A DNA stretch of 62,614 nt from Rhodospirillales bacterium (GCA_009691105.1 SHVU01000011.1:1-62614); one strand, 5' to 3'. Counted from the first letter of the stretch, positions 34,224-42,582 are shown. Numbers and translations are program-made. Notes: generated from the letters alone by a model not told the origin.

Positions 34224-35181
34224 CGGCAACGATATGCGTTCCGGCCTCGCCGGCCAACGCCGGCACGGCTTCGTCGAGGTGTCCGATGACGGCGCGCCGA
34301 CCGCCGCCTTCGAGAAAACGGATCGCGGCGTCGATCTTCGGTCCCATGCTGCCGGCCGGAAAATGTCCCTGATCGCGGTAAGCACGAATTTCCGAGAGCG
34401 TGACCTGATCGAGCTCGCGCTGTGCTGGCGTCCCGAAATGAATCGCGACGCGTTTGACCGCGGTCAGAATTATCATGTCGGTGATGCCGAGGACATTGGC
34501 CATGTGAGCCGAGGTCAAATCCTTGTCGATGACGGCCTCAATACCATGACGGACGCCCCGCGTGTCTCGAACGACCGGGATGCCGCCACCGCCACCGGCG
34601 ATGACCACTGCGCCACGTTTGGCGAGAGCGTCGATCAGCGAGATATCGACGATGTGGCGGGGCTTCGGCGACGGCACGACAAGCCGCCAGCCGCGATTCG
34701 AATCTTCGCGCATTCGCCACCCCAATTCGCGGGTCAGGGCTTGCGCCTCATCGACGGTATAGAAATAGCCGACCGGTTTGGTCGGATCGCGAAAGGCCGG
34801 ATCGTTCGGATCGACCTCGACCTGGGTCAGCAGGCACACGACGTGACGCGGATTGCCGACTTCGCGGAGTGCGTTCTCAAGCGCTTGCATCAAAAGATAC
34901 GCAATGCCGCCCTGGGTATGCGCGACGCAGATATCTAGCGGCATGGCGGCGACCCGTTCACGCGACAAGGCTTGGCGCATCAGCTCCATGCCGACCGAAG
35001 GACCATTACCATGAGTGATGATGAGCTCGTTCTTGAGCTCCATGAGCGGTCGCAAGGCTCGACCCGTGGAGGCCGCGATGGCGGCTTGCTCATCGGGCGT
35101 ACCCTTATGACCAGCCGGCAAGATGGCATTGCCGCCGATGGCGACAAGAAGGCGTTTCGGGAACTTTTTCGTCTCGCCCAT
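34213..35181 (-). CDS. Carbamate kinase
   Basis: Makes ATP from carbamoyl phosphate. 322 aa with amino-acid-kinase fold motifs: LLVAIGGNAILPAG, ELIITHGNGPSVGMELMRQ, LCLLTQVEVDPNDPAF-type strand (here VVCLLTQVEVDPNDPAF), the PVGYFYT segment, RRLVVPSPKP-like WRLVVPSPKPRHIVDI, AGGGGGIPV, AVIDKDLTSAHMA and HFPAGSMGPKIDAA. Complete. Linked to DUF2877/FdrA/DUF1116, it is the energy-harvesting last step expected after carbamoyl transfer from oxalurate or a similar ureido acid. No arcA/arcB is nearby, so this is not an arginine deiminase set. Confidence 0.93.
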   Translation of the reverse strand: MGETKKFPKRLLVAIGGNAILPAGHKGTPDEQAAIAASTGRALRPLMELKNELIITHGNGPSVGMELMRQALSRERVAAMPLDICVAHTQGGIAYLLMQALENALREVGNPRHVVCLLTQVEVDPNDPAFRDPTKPVGYFYTVDEAQALTRELGWRMREDSNRGWRLVVPSPKPRHIVDISLIDALAKRGAVVIAGGGGGIPVVRDTRGVRHGIEAVIDKDLTSAHMANVLGITDMIILTAVKRVAIHFGTPAQRELDQVTLSEIRAYRDQGHFPAGSMGPKIDAAIRFLEGGGRRAVIGHLDEAVPALAGEAGTHIVADAR

Positions 35182-35314
35182 AGGCGAAGGAGACCCTCCG
35201 CAGGAAAGAGAAGCGACGCTAGTCGCTCCGCGGGCTGGCGGTCAATCGCGGATCCATGGCGCGACGGTTTCGCGGCCGTATCAAGCCGTACGGAGTCCGT
35301 CGATGGTGTCCCGG

Positions 35315-35953
35315 TTACCGCCCGACCATCAGCGAAGCGTCGTCGAAGGTCCGCCGCATGCGGGCCAGCCGCTCGCCGTCGATGGAGAGCATTCCCTCGT
35401 CTGGATCGAGAATCCAGAAGTTGCCGTCATCCATCCCTATAAGCGCGACGTAGTGATTAAAGTAGAGACTGTCTTCGTCCATCACATGGTCAAGGACATG
35501 CGTCTTGATCGTCTTGTAGATCCACGTATCGCCGATGGTGTAGCCGTAGACGTCCTTGCGGATTGGGACGATGACCGGTCGCCCGGCCTGGATCTGCTTT
35601 CGCGCCGCGGCGTTGTCCATCTTCACGACGAAGGCTTTCAACCCGAAGGTCTGGGCGACGGTGGCGAGCTTGCCCATCGAGTACCCGCCCTCCGCGTCGA
35701 GTTTGTAGACCTGCTCCAGCGTCGACAGCTCGTTGGGAACGTCGTAGTAGGCGAGGACACTGGACAGCGGCGCAATACCGCAACCGACCTGGCTGGTTTG
35801 CGGCCGATAGGACACGTTCAGAACGTCAGACCGGGCGACTTCGGTCGCGATGCGGGGATCGCGGATCGAATCCGTCGCGGTCGAACACCCTGACAACAGC
35901 ACCATGGCGACGAACGCCGTCACGGGCGCAAGGCGGAAGGCCTTGAGGCGCAT
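35315..35953 (-). CDS. Lipoprotein with C39-type cysteine peptidase domain
   Basis: 212 aa. Type II signal sequence with lipobox LLSGC (Cys about residue 23), so probably anchored to the outer or inner membrane facing the periplasm. The C39-like core has the Gln and Cys of TSQVGCGIAPLSSVLAYYD (about 53-71), the His of YFNHYVALIGM (about 165-175) and the Asp of FWILDPDEG, a complete catalytic set. C39 enzymes process double-glycine leader peptides of bacteriocins; lone lipoprotein versions are uncharacterised. A small membrane-peptide gene (36035-36286, interrupted by TAG) lies 81 bp upstream on the same strand. Confidence 0.82.
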   Translation of the reverse strand: MRLKAFRLAPVTAFVAMVLLSGCSTATDSIRDPRIATEVARSDVLNVSYRPQTSQVGCGIAPLSSVLAYYDVPNELSTLEQVYKLDAEGGYSMGKLATVAQTFGLKAFVVKMDNAAARKQIQAGRPVIVPIRKDVYGYTIGDTWIYKTIKTHVLDHVMDEDSLYFNHYVALIGMDDGNFWILDPDEGMLSIDGERLARMRRTFDDASLMVGR

Positions 35954-36034
35954 TGCTATCGTTCCGTTATGAGAATGTGCATGGCCGCAGGAGCCCGAGC
36001 GAGTCGGGCTCCTGCGTACCGAGCACGAAGCGGA

Positions 36035-36286
36035 TTAGTTCGCGACGATGAGAACGATGAAGATAATCCCGACCGCCGCAAGCGCCGCGATCGCGATTTC
36101 ACCGGACGTCATGTCACCCGCGACAATCGTCTGAGCCGTCGCGGCGGCGGCTTGGTTGAAGGTCTGGACGTCATCCGCCGAAAGCGGGGTCTTCTGAAGC
36201 TAGGCCGCAAGAAGATCGGTCGGAAGAAAGGTCGCAAACGCGGTGAGAACCGCGCCAATGAAGAGGGCCATCAAAGAGCGGGTCAT
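36035..36286 (-). pseudogene. Small membrane protein interrupted by an in-frame TAG
   Basis: From ATG 36286, with a good AGGAG site, a signal-like hydrophobic N-terminus is read (SLMALFIGAVLTAFATFLP) and stops at TAG 36200-36202 after 28 codons. The same frame continues for 54 coherent codons to TAA 36035-36037: a polar stretch (LQKTPLSADDVQTFNQAAAA) then a second membrane segment (IAIAALAAVGIIFIVLIVAN). Composition on both sides of the TAG is protein-like and in frame, so one gene of about 83 codons is likely, broken by a nonsense mutation or read through. It precedes the C39 lipoprotein gene. Confidence 0.6.
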
Positions 36287-36476
36287 AAGGTTTCTCCTTC
36301 CTAGCTTTGAAGAAACAATGCCGTGCCCAAACCCTAGCCTCAGGACCGGAGTCACATCGAGGACGCATAGGGGAGCGGACGCCCCCTTTCGATATCTCTC
36401 GAACGGCATCTATCGAATGCGCCAGATTGACAGGCTGGCGCCCGGTTCCTACCGTGCCGCTTCTGGTCATCCATCC

Positions 36477-36941
36477 ATGAATATTCCCGCCCATCTTGAG
36501 AAGCTCCGCCGCCAGGAAGCCCTCCTGGCGCGTCTCGATCCGTTCGAGGATTTTGAGCTGTGGAACTGGGTGGCGATGAGCGCCGGCACCAATGCCCTGA
36601 ACGCCGCCCTTCACGCCGCCGGCATCACGTCGGATCGCGACTGCTATCCGGTTCGCCCCAACAAGTACATGGAGCCGGGCGACCCGCCGGGTACCTGGAA
36701 GCAAGCCGTCGGACCGCTCGGCGATCTTCTCCACGTCGACGTACCGAAGCTGGACGTTCCGGTCCCGCCGACGATGGATATCGCGCTGGAAGCCATGCGC
36801 GTCATCGAGGCCTACCGCGACCCCTGCGTTCGCTGGACCCATCCGATCACGACCGACGTCGCCACGGCCTGCGAGACTGCCTTCCGCGAGTGTGTCCACA
36901 TCACCGACACCGTCCTTCGCGCCGCCGGATACCAGCGATGA
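36477..36941 (+). CDS. Unknown helical protein, first gene of duplicated two-gene module (copy 2)
   Basis: 154 aa from ATG 36477. Paralogue of the 24652-25119 protein. Matching blocks: HLEKLRRQE-A, then the core ED-F-E-L-W-N-W, then NALNAALHAAGIT (about residues 38-50), PPGTWKQAVGPLGDLLHVDV (about 69-88), an M-x-V-I-E-A-Y-R-D-P helix and a late Cys (C-V-H-I-T-D-T). No signal peptide or membrane segment. Family not recognised. It overlaps its partner by 4 bp (ATGA) just like copy 1. Confidence 0.85.
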   Translation: MNIPAHLEKLRRQEALLARLDPFEDFELWNWVAMSAGTNALNAALHAAGITSDRDCYPVRPNKYMEPGDPPGTWKQAVGPLGDLLHVDVPKLDVPVPPTMDIALEAMRVIEAYRDPCVRWTHPITTDVATACETAFRECVHITDTVLRAAGYQR

Positions 36942-37312
36942 CGCCGGCCGAACACCGCGCCAAGGCGGACCGGATCGGCCGCTCCCTGCGCCACTGCACT
37001 CCCGCCGATTACGAATCGGTCGTCGAGGGCGCCATGCTTGAAGCCTGTCACTGGATCAATGCGGCTTTGCACGCTCTTGGCACGACGACGACCGCCAAGG
37101 ATTTCATGCATCCGTATTTCATCACGCCCGAAGAACGCCGCGACTACGACCGGATCCTGGGACCCGAAGTCCTCAAGGCCTACGAAGAGATCGAGGACTA
37201 CCGCCCGTTTTTCGTCCGCGGCGCGGATGCAGGCGGAGAGAAGGTCGCGGCGCGCGCGCTTGAGTTGCTCGCCCTGATCCGCGACAAGGCCCAGCAACTC
37301 GCGCCGGGCTAA
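36938..37312 (+). CDS. Unknown helical protein, second gene of duplicated two-gene module (copy 2)
   Basis: 124 aa from ATG 36938. Paralogue of 24245-24655. Shared features: M-T-PAEHRAKADRI, the ACHWINAALHALGTT core (about residues 36-50), DFMHPYFITPEERRDYDRI (about 55-73), and IEDYRPFFVRGADAGGEK (about 82-99) before a final helix. It lacks the basic C-terminal tail of copy 1. Its TAA overlaps the TAG of the convergent dehydrogenase remnant (37309-38557). Function unknown. Confidence 0.85.
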   Translation: MTPAEHRAKADRIGRSLRHCTPADYESVVEGAMLEACHWINAALHALGTTTTAKDFMHPYFITPEERRDYDRILGPEVLKAYEEIEDYRPFFVRGADAGGEKVAARALELLALIRDKAQQLAPG

Positions 37313-38557
37313 CTTGTTTTACCGCCGAGGCTTCCGAGCCTCGTCATCACCGCGCCGATCCCCTGCCCGCCTTTTCCCGACGCCGCGAGTTCCGTCATGA
37401 ATTGCGCGGCGAGACCCGTCGCCGGCATCGGAACCTTGAGACGCCGGCCCTCGTCGAGGGCTTGGGCGAGATCGGCAATCGCCGCATCGATGGTCCCAGC
37501 CCCGGCATCGAATCGGCCGGCAAGCATCGGCTCGGCCATGGCGTCGATCCGGTCAAGGGCGAGCCGGCTTTGATCACGGCGAGCACTTTGGCGACGTCCT
37601 GGTTCGTGGCGCGGATGAACTGCAGCCCTTCGGCCAAAGCCTGGGTGATCAACATGACCATGACTCGACCGACGAGCCGCACGAGCTCATCGGCATTCGC
37701 GGTCGTGCCCGGCTTTGCCGGTGCGGGAGCGGGACCCGACCGGATCGGAAGCTGGACGACGAGTCCGGCCAAGGGCAGCGCCAAGTCGACCAGGCGAGAT
37801 TCGCCGAGCCCGAGACCCAGGTCCTTGACCAGCATCGCGGCGCGACCGGCGTTGATGTCGAGGCCCTTGGCGAGGTTTCGAGCATGACCGGACCGCGCGC
37901 CTCCAGCCACCACGACCGGGCCGGCGTCTTCATCAAGGCAGCAACGAGCTCAGGCGCGGCGATCCCGCCACGAAACCCGAGCGTCAGGCCCTCGTTCAAA
38001 CCGGCCATGATTCCGGCCATCAGAAACGACAGAGTCATTTTGCAGAGCTGCCCGGCGCCGCTCGGACCCATGTGGCGAACAGAGTCGGCATAGGTCTGCA
38101 TCAGCGGCATGACCTTGGCCAAGGCGTCGGCGTCGCCGCCGGCCATGACCTGGGGCTTTCCCTTCGCGGCGCCCGAATTGGAAATCGTCACCGGAGCGTC
38201 GACAAATCCGAGGCCGCGCCGTTTCGCATCCTCCGCCAGCTCCCGCACGAGCTTCGCCGAGACCGTCGAATGATCGACGACAATGGCGCCCGGTTTCAGC
38301 GCCGCAAATACGCCGTCCGAGCCCTGAGTCACGGCCTGGACGTCGCGGTCGTTGATGACGCTGGTGAACACCATGCTGGCCCAGGCCGCGGCGTCCGCCG
38401 GGCTCTTGGCGGCTCGCCCGCCGTGAGCGGCGACGAAAGCGTCGACATTGACCGGCAGGACGTCGCAGACCGCGACGTCGAATCCGGCTTGGCGAAGACG
38501 CATCGCCATGGGAGCCCCCATGGCGCCAATTCCGATGAAGCCGATCTTGTCCGTCAT
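37309..38557 (-). pseudogene. HIBADH-type NAD(P) dehydrogenase with two frameshifts and a doubled C-terminal domain
   Basis: From ATG 38557 a 3-hydroxyisobutyrate-dehydrogenase-like protein is read: GFIGIGAMGAPMAMRLRQAG, DHSTVSAKL, the catalytic-region GPSGAGQLCKM (Lys present). At about 37876-37879 the frame shifts by one base into NLAKGLDINAGRAAMLVKD and continues with a second HIBADH C-terminal-like domain (about LVGRVMVMLITQALAEGLQF). A second one-base shift at about 37559-37562 leads to DRIDAMAEPMLAGRFDAG, ending at 37309. Both shifts look like single-base losses. The composite of about 416 residues exceeds the usual 290-300 because of the extra domain. Confidence 0.75.
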
Positions 38558-39411
38558 TCGTCGCCCCCTGGTGCCGAGCCGCCGGTTCGACCGCCGGCCG
38601 GCAATTGCGCAATCAGTCCAGTCACGGGAAGACCGAAGCCGCGAGCCTTCGTCTCGGCCAAGCAGATGCCGAGATCTTTGATCAATAGCCCCTGCCGCCC
38701 GTGCTTCGGATGAAGCCCTTCGCGGAGCTTGGCACCCATTGCCAGACCGCGCATCGAAAACCACCACGACCGACCTTCGTGCTCGCCCAAGGCCTCAAGC
38801 AACTTTTCGGTTTCGAGACCGGCCTTGAACGCAAAATCGAGGGCTTCGGACAGACCCTCGATGATCGGGGCCTGAATGATCGCGTTGACCATCTTGGTGA
38901 GCTGGCCGTGGCCGGATGAGCCCATGTGGCGAACGACGCGGGTATAGGCGCGCAAGTAAGGCGTGGCGGTTGCGACGGCAGCGGCTTCGCCACCGACCAG
39001 CGCCAGCAACTTGCCCTGCTTCGCCCCTTCGACGGCGCCGATCACCGGCGCGTCGAGATAGCCGATGCCTTTGGCTGACGCGGCCGCAGCATTGTCCTGG
39101 GCGGTTTCGGCACCGGTCGTCGAATGATCGACGAAGACAGAGCCCGGCGACATCGCCCCGAACGCCCCATCCGGCCCCGAACACATGTCGCGCGACGCCG
39201 AATCTCCGGTGACGCAGCAGGCGACGAAACGAGCCCCGCGCGCGGCCTCGGCGGGAGTCGCGGCGACACGACCATGATTGGTTTTTGCCCAAGCCTCGGC
39301 CTTGTCCCGGCTTCGATTAAAGACGGCGACGTCATGACCGGACCTCGCCAAGTGGGCCGCCATCGGCTCGCCCATGACGCCAAGCCCAATGAACGCAACG
39401 CGCTCGGGCAT
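38554..39411 (-). CDS. HIBADH-type NAD(P)-dependent oxidoreductase
   Basis: 285 aa, intact. Rossmann motif VAFIGLGVMGEPMAAHLARSG, DHSTTGAETA substrate segment, GSSGHGQLTKMVNAII with the catalytic Lys, and the C-terminal LIKDLGICLAETKARGFGLP. This is the beta-hydroxyacid dehydrogenase family (3-hydroxyisobutyrate, tartronate semialdehyde, L-threonate type); substrate not readable. Its TGA overlaps the ATG of the frameshifted paralogue (ATGA), so they formed one operon. Confidence 0.9.
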   Translation of the reverse strand: MPERVAFIGLGVMGEPMAAHLARSGHDVAVFNRSRDKAEAWAKTNHGRVAATPAEAARGARFVACCVTGDSASRDMCSGPDGAFGAMSPGSVFVDHSTTGAETAQDNAAAASAKGIGYLDAPVIGAVEGAKQGKLLALVGGEAAAVATATPYLRAYTRVVRHMGSSGHGQLTKMVNAIIQAPIIEGLSEALDFAFKAGLETEKLLEALGEHEGRSWWFSMRGLAMGAKLREGLHPKHGRQGLLIKDLGICLAETKARGFGLPVTGLIAQLPAGGRTGGSAPGGDE

Positions 39412-39464
39412 GGCCAGACCCTACCGACCACCCCCGCAGGCGTCAACGCGAGGTCGAGGAGATT

Positions 39465-40250
39465 TCAGAGATCCTTGATAGCGCCGCCGTCGATGACCAT
39501 GCGGGTGCCCTGGATGTGGCGAGCCCGGGGCGATGCCAGGAAAGCCACGGCCTGGGACACGTCGTCGGTATGACCGAAGCGACGGATACCGGCGTCGGCG
39601 ATGTTGCGGCGCTTCACATCTTGCGTGCTGACGCCTTCAAGCTTCGCCTGATCAGCGACGTAGAGCTCGTGCAGTTCGGTCTCGACAACGCCAACGACCA
39701 CGACGTTGACGTTGACGTCGTCGGTTTGACCCAAGTGGGCGAGCGCCTTCGAGAAGTTGATGATGGCGGCGTTGGCGACGCCCGGGATCATGATGTGCGG
39801 CGCCGGCGTCAAGCCGCGAGTCCCAGCGACGGTGACGATCGCGCCTTTCGATTCCTTCAAGATCGGCCAGAGGGCGCGGCAGAGCCGAATCGTCCCCATC
39901 ACCTTGACCGCGAAACCGTCGCGCCAAGCGTTGTCGTCGAGCTCGAGGAAATGCCCGATCCGACCGGCGCCGGCACAGTTCACCAGAATATCGAGACGGC
40001 CGAAGCGTTGTTTGATCTCGGCAGCCAGGCGGTCGGTATCGGCGGCGACCGAAAGATCGGCGGCCACCCATTCGACGGGCTGGCCACCGGACCGACCAAT
40101 GTCCGCCGCGGCCCGTTCGAGGTCGGCTTTGTCGCGGGCCGCGATCAGCACCTTGCAGCCTTCGGCAGCGAGGCGTTCGGCAACGGCTCGACCGATGCCT
40201 TTGCTGCCACCGGTGACGACGGCGGTTTTGCCTTTGAGGTCCAAATCCAT
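39465..40250 (-). CDS. SDR-family oxidoreductase 1
   Basis: 261 aa from ATG 40250 (MDLDLKGKTAVVTGGSKGIG). Classical short-chain dehydrogenase: TGGSKGIG cofactor motif, D-L strand, N-C-A-G-A-G in place of NNAG. The Ser-Tyr-Lys triad is altered: the TVAGTRGLTPAPH region has no clear YxxxK (IPGVANAAIINFSKAL), so catalysis may be unusual. The C-terminal ARHIQGTRMVIDGGAIKDL is typical. A close relative with the same altered triad is at 42593-43381. Confidence 0.88.
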   Translation of the reverse strand: MDLDLKGKTAVVTGGSKGIGRAVAERLAAEGCKVLIAARDKADLERAAADIGRSGGQPVEWVAADLSVAADTDRLAAEIKQRFGRLDILVNCAGAGRIGHFLELDDNAWRDGFAVKVMGTIRLCRALWPILKESKGAIVTVAGTRGLTPAPHIMIPGVANAAIINFSKALAHLGQTDDVNVNVVVVGVVETELHELYVADQAKLEGVSTQDVKRRNIADAGIRRFGHTDDVSQAVAFLASPRARHIQGTRMVIDGGAIKDL

Positions 40251-40338
40251 AAGCTGACGATCCCCGATCTTTCGGGCGCGGCGCAAGACCTGTTTTTCCG
40301 AGCCTGCCAGAGGGTCGGCAAGACGCTAAGATCGAGTC

Positions 40339-40761
40339 ATGATTCGTATCACCGACGACATCCACCTCGAAGAATCCGAGCTCTCGGAACAGTTCGTCCG
40401 GGCCTCGGGCCCCGGCGGCCAGAACGTCAACAAGGTATCGACGGCGGTCGAGCTTCGCTTCGACGCCCGCCAGTCGCCGAACCTGCCGACGTCGGTGTGG
40501 TCGCGCCTCGCGCGCCTCGCCGGGCGGCGGATGACCAAGGACGGCATTCTCGTGATCCGGGCCGCGCGCTTTCGCACTCAGGAACAGAACCGCGACGACG
40601 CCCGCGCCAAGCTGATCGAACTGATCGGCGAGGCCGCCGAGGTCCCCAAGGTCCGGGTCAAGACCAAGCGGACGCGGGGCGCCGTGGAGCGCCGCCTTAA
40701 ATCCAAGGTCCATCGCGGCCAGATCAAGCAGGGCCGCCGCAAAGGCTCCGATCTAGACTAA
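40339..40761 (+). CDS. arfB: Peptidyl-tRNA hydrolase ArfB (ribosome rescue)
   Basis: 140 aa. The release-factor GGQ motif is in RASGPGGQNVNKVSTAVELR (residues about 22-41). The C-terminal tail is rich in Lys/Arg (RLKSKVHRGQIKQGRRK) and inserts into the empty mRNA channel in characterised ArfB/YaeJ. Complete and of normal length. It is a housekeeping gene stranded among catabolic genes. Confidence 0.94.
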   Translation: MIRITDDIHLEESELSEQFVRASGPGGQNVNKVSTAVELRFDARQSPNLPTSVWSRLARLAGRRMTKDGILVIRAARFRTQEQNRDDARAKLIELIGEAAEVPKVRVKTKRTRGAVERRLKSKVHRGQIKQGRRKGSDLD

Positions 40762-40798
40762 AGTTTCAAAAACCGACTTTCAGAGAAGGACTGCTCTC

Positions 40799-41569
40799 AT
40801 GGATCGACTCAAAGGCAAAGTTGCGATCATCACCGGCGCAGGCTCCGGCATCGGCCGGACCGCGGCGCAGATCTTTGCCGCCGAAGGCGCGAAAATCGCC
40901 GTCGCCGAAATCGATCCGGCGAGCGGTGCCGAGACGGTAGCCTTGGTCGAAAAGGCCGGCGGCACGGCGCAGCTCTTCAAGACCGATGTCGCCGATCCGG
41001 CCGCCGTCGAGGCCTGCGTCAAACAAACCGTTACGGCTTGGAGACGTCTCGACATCCTCTACAACAACGCCGGCGGCATGGCCCATGGCGACGGTTCCGC
41101 GACCGAGGTCGCGCTCTAAGTCTTCTGGGAAACGATCAATCGCAATCTGTTCGGGACGTTTCTGTTTTGCCGTTTAGCCATTCCCCAAATCATCAAGTCG
41201 GGCGGCGGCTCGGTTATCAACACCTCGTCGATTCTGGCCATGCAGGGCGCGCCCGGCACCGATTGTTACTCGGCGTCCAAAGGCGCAGTCACGGCCCTGA
41301 CCGCGTCGCTCGCGGCGCGCTTCGGCAAGGAAGGCATCCGGGTGAACGCCATCGCGCCTGGCATGACGCGCACCGCCCGGATCGAAAAGCTCATCGCCAA
41401 CCACGAGAAAGTTCGCAAGAACATGGCCCGCTATCTGCTCGGCACGGTCTTGCCCGAGGAGGTCGCCTATCTCGCGGTCTTCCTGGCTTCCGACGAGTCG
41501 AAACACCTGTCGGGCGCGGTCATTCCGATCGACTGCGCCGGCCGCCACGCTCCAGCGGCGTGGATGTAA
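40799..41569 (+). pseudogene. SDR-family oxidoreductase with an in-frame TAA
   Basis: ATG 40799 begins a classical SDR (KVAIITGAGSGIGRTAAQIF, then LYNNAGG). After codon 106 the frame hits TAA at 41117-41119, then continues in the same frame without a break: VFWETINRNLFGTFLF, SVINTSSILAMQG, the active-site Y-S-A-S-K, IRVNAIAPGMTRT, and the end at 41569. A GAA-to-TAA change would explain the stop. Product would be about 256 aa if intact. No internal start with a good ribosome-binding site is evident for the second half (ATG 41240 would lack the Rossmann fold). Confidence 0.85.
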
Positions 41570-41649
41570 GACCCGCACCCAACCGGCGCTTGTCAATCAA
41601 GCCAGGCGGGTGTATCCGCAAATAGACCTTCACCGCGACGGCTCCCCCC

Positions 41650-42582
41650 ATGGCACTCCTTTTCGGAAGTCCTTTTCACGATCCCAAGGAATGGGATGTG
41701 GAGCTCAAGCGCCACATTCCCGACCTCGAACTGCGAGCCTGGCCGGACGGCGTCGGCGATCCCAAGGACATCGAATTCACCCTGGTGTGGAACGTCCAGC
41801 CGGGGATGTACAAGCGCTTCCACAATCTGAAGGGCATCCTCTCCTTCGGCGCTGGCGTCGATCACATCCTGCGCGATCCGGATCTGCCCAAGAACATTCC
41901 GATCAGCCGTGGCGTGTCGTCCGGCATGGTCGAGAACATGAATCAGTACGTCGTGCACTGGGTTCTGCATGTGCATCGCAACTTCCACTACTACGGCGAG
42001 TTGCAGCGCCGCAGCGAATGGAAGTTTCGGCGCAATCCCCATGCTGCGCTGCGTCGCGTCGGCGTACTCGGCACGGGCATCCTCGGCGCTGCGGCGGCCG
42101 AAATGCTGACCCGGCTTGGCTTCCCGGTGATGGGATGGAGCCGCACGCCGAAATCGATCCCCGGCGTCACCAGCTATTCCGGCGCGGCCGGCCTCGACGA
42201 CATGTTGTCCAAGAGCGACATCGTCGTCTGCCTGCTGCCGCTCACCGCCGAGACGACGGGCATCCTGAATGCCAAGACTCTCGCCGAGCTGCCGGAGGGC
42301 GCCTACGTCATCAATCCCGGACGCGGCGCCCACATCATCGACGCCGACATGCTCGCGGCTTTGAATAGCGGACGCCTCGGCGGCGCGGTCCTAGACACCT
42401 TCATGCAGGAACCGTTGCCGTCGACGGACCCATATTGGAAGCACCCCAAGGTCATCGTCACCCCGCATTGCGCGAGCTGGAACATCGTCAGCATCGCCGC
42501 GGCGCATCAGGCCGAAAACATCAAACGCGTCATGCGCGGCGAAACGCCGCGCCAGCTCGTCGATCGCACCCACGGCTATTAG
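41650..42582 (+). CDS. 2-hydroxyacid dehydrogenase, glyoxylate/hydroxypyruvate reductase A type
   Basis: 310 aa. D-isomer 2-hydroxyacid dehydrogenase: substrate-domain LSFGAGVDHILRDPDLP, NAD motif VGVLGTGILGAAAAEML (G-x-G-x-x-G), the conserved V-C-L-L-P-L-T-x-E-T, YVINPGRGAHI, and TPHCASWN with the catalytic His. GhrA-like in length and motif choice. Followed 10 bp later by an SDR gene and then a DAO-type oxidase, likely one operon. Confidence 0.92.
   Translation: MALLFGSPFHDPKEWDVELKRHIPDLELRAWPDGVGDPKDIEFTLVWNVQPGMYKRFHNLKGILSFGAGVDHILRDPDLPKNIPISRGVSSGMVENMNQYVVHWVLHVHRNFHYYGELQRRSEWKFRRNPHAALRRVGVLGTGILGAAAAEMLTRLGFPVMGWSRTPKSIPGVTSYSGAAGLDDMLSKSDIVVCLLPLTAETTGILNAKTLAELPEGAYVINPGRGAHIIDADMLAALNSGRLGGAVLDTFMQEPLPSTDPYWKHPKVIVTPHCASWNIVSIAAAHQAENIKRVMRGETPRQLVDRTHGY

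Noticed and set aside
34213-35181. Arginine deiminase pathway (because of carbamate kinase)
   Set aside because: No arcA, arcB or antiporter nearby; linkage to FdrA/DUF1116/DUF2877 fits carbamoyl transfer from ureido acids better.
36035-41569. Genome-wide stop-codon reassignment
   Set aside because: Two different stops (TAG, TAA) are involved, both triplets terminate many intact genes in the window, and frameshifts occur in the same area, so decay or error is simpler.
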